A DNA stretch of 64,000 bases from Enterobacter chuandaensis (GTDB lineage Bacteria; Pseudomonadota; Gammaproteobacteria; Enterobacterales; Enterobacteriaceae), in contig NZ_QZCS01000007.1 of assembly GCF_003594915.1 (NCBI RefSeq), positions 1-64,000 of the forward strand. The letters are read 5' to 3'. Position 1 is the first letter of the stretch. Each line of letters starts with the position of its first letter. The notes beneath the pieces were generated by a model. The model saw only the letters and a program-made list of their open reading frames with translations. It searched no databases and was not told where the DNA came from. The translations under genes were made by a program, and so were the position numbers. This document shows, piece after piece, positions 55,789 through 64,000 of the stretch.

Positions 55789-55865
55789 TGGTGCATCCGG
55801 GAGGATTCGAACCTCCGACCGCTCGGTTCGTAGCCGAGTACTCTATCCAGCTGAGCTACGGATGC
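55789..55865 (-). tRNA. tRNA-Arg(ACG), copy 2
   Basis: Identical in sequence to copy 1, 77 nt with CCA. Separated from copy 1 by repeat unit 2 and a 29-nt spacer. Confidence 0.98.
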
Positions 55866-55894
55866 ATCAGGGAACTGCTTTCAGAAATAGTAAA

Positions 55895-55971
55895 TGGTGC
55901 ATCCGGGAGGATTCGAACCTCCGACCGCTCGGTTCGTAGCCGAGTACTCTATCCAGCTGAGCTACGGATGC
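55895..55971 (-). tRNA. tRNA-Arg(ACG), copy 3
   Basis: Identical 77-nt copy. It is separated from copy 2 by a 29-nt spacer similar to the one that separates copy 1 from unit 2. Confidence 0.98.
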
Positions 55972-56035
55972 ATCGGGATTTACTACTGTACTACTCGATA
56001 TTCATATCACTTCGAAAGCAATATGAAGTAATAGA

Positions 56036-56112
56036 TGGTGCATCCGGGAGGATTCGAACCTCCGACCGCTCGGTTCGTAGCCGAGTACTCTATCCAGCTG
56101 AGCTACGGATGC
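56036..56112 (-). tRNA. tRNA-Arg(ACG), copy 4
   Basis: Identical 77-nt copy, the first Arg tRNA in transcription order, 4 nt after tRNA-Ser. The 64-nt spacer to copy 3 is unlike the 29-nt ones. Confidence 0.98.
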
Positions 56113-56116
56113 AAAA

Positions 56117-56209
56117 TGGCGGTGAGGCGGGGATTCGAACCCCGGATGCAGCTTTTGACCGCATACTCCCTTAGCAGGGGAGCGCCTTCAGCCTCTCGGC
56201 CACCTCACC
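56117..56209 (-). tRNA. serV: tRNA-Ser(GCT)
   Basis: A 93-nt class II tRNA with a long variable arm and encoded CCA. The anticodon GCT is at 56173-56175 on the minus strand. It is first in the tRNA operon, as serV is in E. coli. Confidence 0.97.
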
Positions 56210-56274
56210 ACACAACGCCTCTTTCGAGTGCTTCGAGTCACTCGTTAAGAGCTTCTCGTCGCTGCGTGGCGCAT

Positions 56275-56302
56275 ATATTACTTTCTGGGACTTATAAGTC
56301 AA
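56275..56302 (-). promoter_or_regulatory. tRNA operon promoter
   Basis: On the minus strand TTGACT (56302-56297) and TAATAT (56280-56275) are spaced 16 nt and followed by a GC-rich discriminator (GCGCCAC), typical of stringently controlled stable-RNA promoters. It lies 66 nt upstream of tRNA-Ser. The rest of the gap to csrA (56303-56551) shows no gene. Confidence 0.7.
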
Positions 56303-56551
56303 ACAATTTTCCAAAAGCTTTTATCGTTTGCACAAATCGCACGCAATTCGCATGTAAAAGCCGCAAAGAGGGTGTTTTATAAGCGGATTTTGCAGGCATC
56401 TTCACAGAAAACATCTGCCGAAATGGCGGCGTAAGGGCGAGTTTAGGGTAACAGAGTGGTTAAAAAGAGAGCGTTTGAAATTAAACGGTAACGTTGAGCA
56501 GGAAAAATAGCGGGAGGGTTGCGTCTCGCCCGACAGCGAGACGCGACAATA

Positions 56552-56737
56552 TCAGTAACTGGACTGCTGGGATTTTTCAGCCTGGATACGCTGGTAGATC
56601 TCTTCACGGTGGACAGATACTTCTTTAGGAGCGTTAACACCAATACGTACCTGGTTACCCTTTACCCCTAAAACTGTCACGGTGACCTCATCCCCAATCA
56701 TGAGGGTCTCACCAACTCGACGAGTCAGAATCAGCAT
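56552..56737 (-). CDS. csrA: CsrA, carbon storage regulator
   Basis: A 61-residue RNA-binding protein, apparently identical to E. coli CsrA ([18 protein letters not shown] start, [18 protein letters not shown] core, QQSSY end). It binds GGA motifs in 5' leaders and represses biofilm and glycogen genes, so a link to the bap locus in this window is plausible but not shown. An aaggagc-type site precedes the ATG. Confidence 0.98.
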
Positions 56738-56930
56738 TCTTTGCTCCTTGAAAGATTAAAAGAGTCGGGTCTCTTGTATCCCGGCATTATCCATCATATA
56801 ACGCCAAAAAGTAAGCGATGACAAACACGTAATGTGTAAGCAGTCACGGCATCACATTCTGTTAAACGTAAGTTTAGCCGATATACACAAACTCAACCTG
56901 ACTTTATCGTTATCGATAGCGCAGTGAGCA

Positions 56931-56960
56931 AGACGCCATAACGTTACCGTTATGGCGTCT
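56931..56960 (-). terminator. 13-bp perfect hairpin between alaS and csrA
   Basis: agacgccataacg (56931-56943) pairs with cgttatggcgtct (56948-56960) across a 4-nt loop, 19 nt after the alaS stop. No U run follows on the minus strand, so it may be a partial terminator or mRNA 3' stabiliser, while csrA promoters lie beyond it. Confidence 0.55.
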
Positions 56961-56978
56961 GCTTGTGCTTTGTAGTTA

Positions 56979-59606
56979 TTACAGCTTCGCGCTCACCCAG
57001 CTTTCAACGCTGGCCAAAGCTTGCGGAAGTGCCGCCGCATCCGTACCACCGGCTTGCGCCATGTCCGGACGACCGCCACCCTTGCCGCCCACCTGCTGGG
57101 CGACCATACCAATCAGTTCCCCTGCTTTTACGCGGTCGGTCACATCCTTAGAGACGCCCGCAATCAGAGAAACCTTACCTTCTGCCACCGTCGCCAGCAC
57201 GATAACCGTAGAACCAAGCTGGTTCTTGAGATCGTCGACCATAGTACGCAGCATCTTAGGCTCCACGCCCGCCAGATCGCTGACCAGCAGTTTGACGCCC
57301 TTAATGTCTACCGCTTTGCTGGAGAGGTTCGCACTCTCCTGCGCCGCAGCCTGTTCTTTCATCTGCTGGAGTTCTTTTTCCAGCTGACGGGTGCGATCCA
57401 GCGCAACACGCACTTTCTCGCCCAGGTTCTGGCTATCGCCTTTCAGCAACTGCGCGATGTCGTGCAGTTGGTCGCTCTGCGCATGCAGGCTGGCGATTGC
57501 GCCTTCACCGGTCACCGCTTCGATACGACGCACGCCTGCAGCCGTACCGGATTCAGAAACGATGCGGAACAGGCCGATGTCACCGGTGCGCGAGGCGTGA
57601 GTACCACCGCACAGCTCGGTAGAGAAGTCGCCCATGCTCAGCACGCGTACGCGCTCGTCATATTTCTCGCCAAACAGCGCCATCGCACCTTTTTTCTTCG
57701 CGTCCTCGAGATCCATGATATGGGTCTCAATTGGCAGGTTACGACGGATCTGCGCGTTCACCAGGTCTTCCACCGCGCGGATTTCAGACGGCTTCATCGC
57801 TTCAAAATGCGAGAAGTCGAAACGCAGAACTTTATCGTTTACCAGAGAACCTTTCTGTGCAACGTGGGTACCCAGCACGTCGCGCAGGGCTGCGTGCATC
57901 AGGTGGGTTGCAGAGTGGTTCAGACGAATGCGCGCGCGGCGTGCTTCATCAACGTTAGCCTGTACGCCCTCGCCCACTTTCAGAGAACCGGAAACCAGTT
58001 TGCCCTGGTGACCGATCGCCTGACCGTATTTCTGGGTATCGCTTACGCTGAAGCTAAAGCCGTTGCCTTTCAGTTCGCCTTTATCGCCAACCTGACCGCC
58101 GGATTCCGCATAGAATGGCGTTTTGTCCAGAATGACGACGGCTTCCTGACCCGCGCTGATGCTGTCTACGGCTTTACCGTCAACAAACAGGGCGGTCACT
58201 TTACCGGTCAGTTCCAGCGCTTCATAACCTTTGAATTCAGACGCGCTATCAACGCGGATCATCGCATTGTAGTCTGCACCGAAGCCGCTGGATTCACGCG
58301 CACGACGACGCTGCTCTTCCATCGCGGCTTCAAAGCCTGCTTCGTCAACTTTGATGTTGCGCTCGCGGCAGACGTCCGCCGTCAGGTCAACCGGGAAGCC
58401 GTAGGTGTCGTACAGGCGGAAAGCGGTTTCGCCATCCAGCGTGTCGCCCTTAAGCTTCGCCAGCTCTTCGTCCAGCAGCGCCAGACCGCGCTCCAGCGTA
58501 CGCGCAAACTGCTCTTCTTCGGTTTTCAGAACCTGTTCAACCTGCGCCTGCTGGCGTTTCAGTTCGTCGCCGGCTGAACCCATCACGCCAATCAGTGGCC
58601 CAACGAGTTTATAGAAGAAGGTATCCTTCGCGCCCAGCATGTTGCCATGACGGATAGCACGACGAATGATACGGCGCAGCACGTAGCCACGGTTTTCATT
58701 CGACGGGATAACGCCGTCGGCAATCAGGAACGCACAGGAACGAATATGGTCTGCGATAACGCGCAGCGATTTGTTGTTCAGATCGGTCGCGCCGGTCACT
58801 TCTGCAACGGCTTTGATCAGGGTGCTGAACAGGTCAATTTCGTAGTTGGAGTTAACGTGCTGCAGTACTGCGGCGATACGCTCCAGACCCATACCGGTAT
58901 CAACGGACGGTTTCGGCAGTGGCTCCATGGTGCCATCAGCCTGACGGTTGAACTGCATGAAGACGATGTTCCAGATCTCAATATAGCGATCGCCGTCTTC
59001 TTCAGGGCTACCTGGAGGGCCGCCCCAGATATGGTCGCCGTGATCGTAGAAGATCTCGGTGCACGGACCGCAAGGACCGGTGTCACCCATCTGCCAGAAG
59101 TTGTCAGACGCGTATGGCGCGCCTTTGTTATCACCGATGCGAATAATACGCTCGCGCGGGATACCCACTTCTTTTTCCCAGATTTCAAACGCTTCATCAT
59201 CGGTTTCGTAGACGGTCACCCACAGACGCTCTTTCGGCAGGTTGAACCAGTTTTCACCGGTCAGCAGTTCCCACGCGTATTGAATGGCATCGTGTTTGAA
59301 ATAGTCGCCGAAGCTGAAGTTACCCAGCATTTCGAAGAAGGTGTGGTGGCGCGCGGTGTAACCGACGTTTTCCAGGTCGTTGTGTTTACCGCCCGCACGC
59401 ACGCAACGCTGTGAGGTTGTAGCGCGGGAATAATTACGCTTGTCGAGACCAAGGAACACATCCTTGAACTGGTTCATCCCGGCGTTGGTAAACAGTAAAG
59501 TCGGGTCGTTGTTCGGTACCAGGGAGCTGCTGGCAACAACCTGGTGTCCCTTACTATGGAAAAAGTCGAGAAACGCCTGACGGATCTCAGCGGTGCTCTT
59601 GCTCAT
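56979..59606 (-). CDS. alaS: AlaS, alanyl-tRNA synthetase
   Basis: An 875-residue class II synthetase. The catalytic domain (residues 1-460) starts [24 protein letters not shown] and contains the class II motifs (for example [16 protein letters not shown] and [13 protein letters not shown]). The editing domain has [16 protein letters not shown] and [13 protein letters not shown] metal ligands. A C-Ala domain ends with VESWVSAKL. The length matches E. coli. recX lies upstream and csrA downstream. Confidence 0.97.
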   Translation of the reverse strand: MSKSTAEIRQAFLDFFHSKGHQVVASSSLVPNNDPTLLFTNAGMNQFKDVFLGLDKRNYSRATTSQRCVRAGGKHNDLENVGYTARHHTFFEMLGNFSFGDYFKHDAIQYAWELLTGENWFNLPKERLWVTVYETDDEAFEIWEKEVGIPRERIIRIGDNKGAPYASDNFWQMGDTGPCGPCTEIFYDHGDHIWGGPPGSPEEDGDRYIEIWNIVFMQFNRQADGTMEPLPKPSVDTGMGLERIAAVLQHVNSNYEIDLFSTLIKAVAEVTGATDLNNKSLRVIADHIRSCAFLIADGVIPSNENRGYVLRRIIRRAIRHGNMLGAKDTFFYKLVGPLIGVMGSAGDELKRQQAQVEQVLKTEEEQFARTLERGLALLDEELAKLKGDTLDGETAFRLYDTYGFPVDLTADVCRERNIKVDEAGFEAAMEEQRRRARESSGFGADYNAMIRVDSASEFKGYEALELTGKVTALFVDGKAVDSISAGQEAVVILDKTPFYAESGGQVGDKGELKGNGFSFSVSDTQKYGQAIGHQGKLVSGSLKVGEGVQANVDEARRARIRLNHSATHLMHAALRDVLGTHVAQKGSLVNDKVLRFDFSHFEAMKPSEIRAVEDLVNAQIRRNLPIETHIMDLEDAKKKGAMALFGEKYDERVRVLSMGDFSTELCGGTHASRTGDIGLFRIVSESGTAAGVRRIEAVTGEGAIASLHAQSDQLHDIAQLLKGDSQNLGEKVRVALDRTRQLEKELQQMKEQAAAQESANLSSKAVDIKGVKLLVSDLAGVEPKMLRTMVDDLKNQLGSTVIVLATVAEGKVSLIAGVSKDVTDRVKAGELIGMVAQQVGGKGGGRPDMAQAGGTDAAALPQALASVESWVSAKL

Positions 59607-59737
59607 AATTATCCTGAAATCAAGCTAACGAAATGTCGTAGCCAGCCTGTACCGCTAAACCGTTGGACAGACCAGCTACTGGAAAAAGTGGGAATAAGAT
59701 AAGTTTTCTTGGGTGGGAAGTAAAATCCCGCATGCGT

Positions 59738-60238
59738 TCAATCGGCAAAATTACGCCAGATATCCTGAATATCTTCCATCAGAAAGCCGCGGTAGAGCAA
59801 AAAGCGCTGGATTTTAACTTTTTCTGAAAATTCACGCGGCAGCGGTTCGCCGTATTTACGGATAGCCTGCTCTTTTGCCCGCTCGCACCAGTCAGTGTCG
59901 CTTTCGCGCATCGCTTTTTCGATGGATTCCCTGGCTACCCCTTTCTGGTTCAGCTCCTGGCGGATGCGCGCAGGGCCGTAGCCTTTGCAGCCGCGGCTGG
60001 CGAGAAAACGCGAGGCGAAGCGGTCATCGTCCAGGTAATGATGCTCATAGCACCAGGCCACCACACGGTCGTAGTCTTCCGCAGTGGCATCAATCTCTTC
60101 CGGTCCGTTTTTGCCCATGACGGGCGCTGACAGCTTCCGCCGCAGCTCCTGTTCGCTATGGTCGCGCACGGCGAGAATGCGTACCGCACGGTCCAGCAAG
60201 CGCGCGTAGGCGGGTCGGCGTGATGTCGGTTCACTCAT
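59738..60238 (-). CDS. recX: RecX (OraA), RecA regulator
   Basis: A 166-residue helical-repeat protein that caps RecA filaments and inhibits RecA. Family segments are [40 protein letters not shown] and [14 protein letters not shown]. It is 68 nt downstream of recA, behind a leaky terminator, so it is made by readthrough, as in E. coli. Confidence 0.94.
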   Translation of the reverse strand: MSEPTSRRPAYARLLDRAVRILAVRDHSEQELRRKLSAPVMGKNGPEEIDATAEDYDRVVAWCYEHHYLDDDRFASRFLASRGCKGYGPARIRQELNQKGVARESIEKAMRESDTDWCERAKEQAIRKYGEPLPREFSEKVKIQRFLLYRGFLMEDIQDIWRNFAD

Positions 60239-60260
60239 AAAAAACCTGCAGAATCAGAAA

Positions 60261-60288
60261 TGCAAAAAGGGCCGCGTCAGCAGCCCTT
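60261..60288 (-). terminator. recA terminator
   Basis: On the minus strand AAGGGC pairs with GCCCTT across a 10-nt loop and runs into T. It lies between recA and recX and is expected to be partly read through. Confidence 0.75.
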
Positions 60289-60306
60289 CATTTTTATACG
60301 AGAGAC

Positions 60307-61401
<1,095 letters not shown>

Positions 61402-61430
61402 TCACCATGGACTTCTGTTCTGTTGAGGCA

Positions 61431-61458
61431 ATTATACTGTATAGTCATACAGTATCAA
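61431..61458 (-). promoter_or_regulatory. recA promoter with LexA (SOS) box
   Basis: On the minus strand TTGATA (61458-61453) and TATAAT (61436-61431) are spaced 16 nt. The LexA box TACTGTATGACTATACAGTA (61454-61435) covers the spacer and matches the SOS consensus CTGTN8ACAG perfectly. Confidence 0.96.
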
Positions 61459-61952
61459 GTATTTTGTAGAAATTGTTGCCAGAGCGTTTTTAACGCATAA
61501 ACGGTAGCCTGACGGCGCACGCTTTCGCGGTCGCCGCTGAAGCACTCACGGCGGGTGATCCCCTCACCTTTAGAGGTGGCAAAACCAAACCAGACGGTGC
61601 CGACAGGCTTCACATCGCTGCCACCGTCCGGCCCCGCGATGCCGCTGATGGAAATAGCGTAATCTGCCCGCGCCGCTTTCAGCGCGCCAATCGCCATTTC
61701 GATCACCACCGGTTCGCTGACCGCGCCATGCTGCTCAAGCGTGGATTCACGCACGCCGATCATCTGTGCTTTAGCTTCGTTACTGTAGGTCACAAAACCG
61801 CGTTCAAACCAGGCGGAACTGCCGGCAATATCGGTAATGACTTTCGCCACCCAGCCGCCGGTGCAGGATTCCGCGGTGGTGATTGTCGCGCCACGCTGCT
61901 TCAGTGCAAGACCAACGATCTCGCTAAGCTGCATCATTTCATGGTCAGTCAT
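61455..61952 (-). CDS. pncC: PncC, nicotinamide-nucleotide amidase
   Basis: A 165-residue CinA C-terminal-type enzyme that deamidates NMN to nicotinate mononucleotide for NAD salvage. TTAESCTGGWVAKVITDIAGSS, RGFVTYSNEAKAQMIGV and SGIAGPDGGSDVKPVGTVWFGFA are the family motifs. The start at 61952 gives the E. coli length of 165. An ATG 33 nt upstream is not supported. Its stop overlaps the recA promoter. Confidence 0.95.
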   Translation of the reverse strand: MTDHEMMQLSEIVGLALKQRGATITTAESCTGGWVAKVITDIAGSSAWFERGFVTYSNEAKAQMIGVRESTLEQHGAVSEPVVIEMAIGALKAARADYAISISGIAGPDGGSDVKPVGTVWFGFATSKGEGITRRECFSGDRESVRRQATVYALKTLWQQFLQNT

Positions 61953-62045
61953 TCTCGCTCCAGGCTTCATAAAAACGTGCAGCACAAGATAGCACTTTCT
62001 CGTCAGATATGGGGATGCGCTTCAGGTTTTACGAGGGGGCTTCAG

Positions 62046-62072
62046 AAAAAAGCCGATGCGGGCGCACCGGCT
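62046..62072 (-). terminator. Terminator of the metal ABC operon
   Basis: On the minus strand AGCCGGTGC pairs with GCATCGGCT (one G-T) and runs into six T, 10 nt after the binding-protein stop. Confidence 0.8.
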
Positions 62073-62081
62073 GTGGACAGG

Positions 62082-62960
62082 TTATTTCATGCTGTTCGCA
62101 AGCGTATCGACATTATGACGAAACGCCTTAACATAGGTGTCTGCCACCCCACCTTTTGCCGACAGGGCTTCCGGGTAAAGTTCGCCCCCAGGCTGTGCGC
62201 CCGTCGCCGACGCAATCTGCTTCACCAGGCGCGGGTCGAGCTGGTTTTCCATAAACCACGTTTTCACGCCGTCGGCTTTGATCTGATTGATAATCTCCGC
62301 CACCTGCGCCGCGCTGGCTTCGCTCTCTGACGACAGCCCCTGCGGGGCCATAAACGTTACCCCGTAGGCGCGGCTGAAATAGCCGAAGGCGTCATGGCTG
62401 GTCAGCACCTTGCGCTTTTCCTGCGGGATCGCGCTAAAGCGCGTTTTGGCCCAGCTATCCAGTTGAGTCAGTTGCGCAATGTACGGTTTTCCTGAAGCCT
62501 CCAGCGCCGCTTTGTCTTCCGGATCGGCTTTCACCAGACCGTCCAGAATATTTTGCGCATACAGCGCGCCGTTCGCCGCGCTGTTCCACGCGTGCGGATC
62601 GGTCACGGTTTTACCGTCCTCTTCCAGCGTGTGGGTTTTCACCCCGGTCGAAGCCACCACCAGTTGACCTTTAAATCCGGAGGCCTTCACCAGCCGGTCA
62701 AGCCAGCCCTCCAGCCCCAGACCGTTTACCACCACCACATCAGCCTTATTCAGCGCCGCGCTGTCCTTCGGTGACGGTTCGAAGGTATGCGGATCGCCGT
62801 CCGGCCCCACCAGCGTCGTCACCTTCACGCGGTCACCGCCAACCTGCTGCGTAATATCTCCCAGTATGGAAAAGCTGGTGACCACATTCAGCGTTTTCGC
62901 CATCACGCCGTGTGACATCATCCCCAGCGCGAGCGCCATGACTAATCCTGTACGTTTCAT
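62082..62960 (-). CDS. Metal ABC transporter binding protein (SitA/PsaA/ZnuA class)
   Basis: A 292-residue cluster A-I binding protein with a signal peptide (MKRTGLVMALALGMMSHGVMA). The metal ligands are expected in DPHTFEPSP, DPHAWNSA, LSSESEAS and NQLDPRLV. The His-rich loop of ZnuA is missing and replaced by LEEDGKT, which favours manganese or iron over zinc. The start follows aagggg. It is last in the operon, after the permease, unlike sitABCD in which the binding protein is first. Confidence 0.85.
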   Translation of the reverse strand: MKRTGLVMALALGMMSHGVMAKTLNVVTSFSILGDITQQVGGDRVKVTTLVGPDGDPHTFEPSPKDSAALNKADVVVVNGLGLEGWLDRLVKASGFKGQLVVASTGVKTHTLEEDGKTVTDPHAWNSAANGALYAQNILDGLVKADPEDKAALEASGKPYIAQLTQLDSWAKTRFSAIPQEKRKVLTSHDAFGYFSRAYGVTFMAPQGLSSESEASAAQVAEIINQIKADGVKTWFMENQLDPRLVKQIASATGAQPGGELYPEALSAKGGVADTYVKAFRHNVDTLANSMK

Positions 62961-62974
62961 CGTTTCCCCTTGCG

Positions 62975-63835
62975 TTAAAAAAGCGCCCGCAGGCTGCCTG
63001 CCAGCCTGCTGCGCGTACCGAATAAAATGGAAATAAAGAACAGCGCGCTGGCGGTCAGCACGATGGACGGCCCCGCCGGTAAACTCGCCGCCCAGGAGAG
63101 GCTTAGCCCGAGCCACGCGCAGATAACACCGCTGATACCTGCCATCAACAGCAGGCCGGGCAAGGTGCGCGCCCAGCAGCGCGCCGCCACCGCCGGGAGC
63201 ATCATCAGCCCGACGGCCATCAGCGTGCCGAGCACCTGAAACCCGGCCACCAGGTTAAGCACCAGCAGCGCCAGAAACAGGCTGTGCAATACGCCGGGTA
63301 GCCAGCGGGCATTCACCTGCAGCCAGGCGGTATCAAACGCCTCCGTTACCAGCCCGCGATAGAAGAGCGCCAGAGTCGCCAGCGTGAAGATACACACGCC
63401 CGTGACGAACAGCGCGGCGTCGTTGTCCACCGCAAGGATGGAGCCAAACAGCAGGTGCAGCAGATCGACATTCGAGCCGCGCAGCGATACCAGCGTGACG
63501 CCCAGCGCCAGCGAGCCAAGATAGAACCCGGCAAAGCTGGCATCTTCTTTGAGCGGCGTGCGGCGGCTGACCAGCCCGGCCACCAGCGCCACGGCGATAC
63601 CGGCAATAAAGCCGCCGAGGCTCATCGCCAGTAGCGACATCCCGCTGAGCAAATACCCCACGGCGACGCCCGGCAGGATGGCATGCGAGAGCGCGTCCCC
63701 CATCAGGCTCATCCGGCGCAGCTGAAGGAATACGCCCAGCGCGGTGGTGCTAACGGAGAGCGCCAGGCAAACCACCAGCGCGCGGCGCATAAAACCGAAT
63801 TCGATAAACGGCTGGAAGAATGTGTGCCAGATCAT
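62975..63835 (-). CDS. Metal ABC transporter permease
   Basis: A 286-residue permease of the ABC-3 family with about eight hydrophobic segments. The typical LRRMSLMGDALSHAILPGVAVGYLLSG is near residues 28-54, and VGLMMLPAVAARCWA lies in the C-terminal half. The ATG at 63835 overlaps the upstream ATPase stop by 3 nt (ATGA) and starts MIWHTFFQPFIEFGF. A longer N-terminus would run into the neighbouring gene. Confidence 0.88.
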   Translation of the reverse strand: MIWHTFFQPFIEFGFMRRALVVCLALSVSTTALGVFLQLRRMSLMGDALSHAILPGVAVGYLLSGMSLLAMSLGGFIAGIAVALVAGLVSRRTPLKEDASFAGFYLGSLALGVTLVSLRGSNVDLLHLLFGSILAVDNDAALFVTGVCIFTLATLALFYRGLVTEAFDTAWLQVNARWLPGVLHSLFLALLVLNLVAGFQVLGTLMAVGLMMLPAVAARCWARTLPGLLLMAGISGVICAWLGLSLSWAASLPAGPSIVLTASALFFISILFGTRSRLAGSLRALF

Positions 63836-64000
63836 GCCACCCTCACCCGCTCGGTTTTCCACTGGGGAACGTCAGCATCCAGCCGCAGCGTCTGCGGGAA
63901 ATGGCGCGCCACGCGCTCGCTGTCGTGCAGTACCGCGAGCAGGGTTTGCCCCTGCATATACATCTCCAGCATCAAATCCATCAGCACGTTGCAGGTGGCC
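63832..64000 (-). CDS. Metal ABC transporter ATPase, C-terminal fragment
   Basis: The last 55 codons of an ATPase, cut by the window edge. The visible end reads LMDLMLEMYMQGQTLLAVLHDSERVARHFPQTLRL, with the H-loop His in AVLHDSERV. The stop overlaps the permease start by ATGA. It is the first gene of the transporter operon that is visible here, and its upstream part is not in the window. Confidence 0.8.
   Translation of the reverse strand, partial: ATCNVLMDLMLEMYMQGQTLLAVLHDSERVARHFPQTLRLDADVPQWKTERVRVA

Noticed and set aside
55416..56382. Plus-strand frames repeating [14 protein letters not shown] across the tRNAs
   Set aside because: They are translations of the antisense strand of tRNA-Arg genes and repeat units, a known annotation artefact.
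57021..58577. 518-codon plus-strand frame opposite alaS
   Set aside because: alaS is a clear essential gene on the other strand. The antisense frame has no motif or start signal.
62961..63116. Upstream extension of the metal-binding protein by 52 codons
   Set aside because: The extension lies inside the permease gene. The internal ATG at 62960 has a ribosome site and opens a signal peptide.

Overview
The window is chromosomal DNA from an enteric bacterium. Gene content and order (ssrA tail, yqaE-ygaV-ygaP, stpA-alaE-ygaC-ygaM, nrdHIEF, proVWX, emrRAB, luxS-micA-gshA, yqaA-yqaB, arginine/serine tRNAs, csrA, alaS, recX, recA, pncC) match the E. coli and Salmonella arrangement downstream of ssrA. 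The accessory genes, moderately high GC and protein sequences close to but not identical with E. coli suggest Enterobacter or a near relative. The genus is an inference.

Layout. 1-3.8 kb is the right part of a P4-type satellite or prophage: Ash/Icd-like gene, two small genes, the alpha primase-helicase and alpha-binding iterons. It ends at what looks like a degraded copy of the ssrA 3' end followed by the ssrA-type terminator. 4-4.6 kb holds a 27-codon membrane peptide and a LEA-like periplasmic protein. 5.5-20.5 kb is a bapABCD locus: a 3365-residue repetitive adhesin followed by its type I secretion outer-membrane channel, ABC exporter and adaptor. 20.8-24.3 kb has a HigBA toxin-antitoxin pair, an aminotransferase, a LysR regulator and an atypical short-chain dehydrogenase. 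24.3-33.2 kb is a yahBDFGIJ-like catabolic cluster with an added permease and no yahE (DUF2877). 33.1-49.5 kb is core genome: YqaE, the ygaVP sulfur-responsive pair, a YodC-like gene, stpA, alaE, ygaC, ygaM, class Ib ribonucleotide reductase, glycine-betaine/proline transport (proU), an MFS exporter and emrRAB. 49.5-52 kb carries a second-type 2-isopropylmalate synthase and an AraC regulator. 52-61.9 kb is core genome: luxS, the sRNA gene micA, gshA, yqaA, yqaB, a tRNA operon (Ser + 4 Arg), csrA, alaS, recX, recA and pncC. 62-64 kb is a metal ABC transporter cut by the window edge.

How genes work together. BapA is probably exported across both membranes by BapBCD and acts in biofilm formation. 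The yah-like enzymes suggest a route in which a Tat-exported amidohydrolase and a permease feed a carbamoyl-transfer complex (FdrA + DUF1116), with carbamate kinase making ATP from carbamoyl phosphate. nrdHIEF sits behind two NrdR-like boxes 31 bp apart. proU keeps a recognisable P2 promoter. recA keeps a canonical SOS box inside its promoter. micA keeps a sigma-E-like promoter.

Most interesting observations: two 133-nt units inside the tRNA operon, each carrying the last 19 nt of tRNA-Arg and able to form the same multi-hairpin fold despite sequence changes; a 42-bp palindrome that ends directly at the ygaV start codon; the yah cluster without its DUF2877 partner; and the P4-like replication module at ssrA with catalytic residues at the same numbers as in P4.
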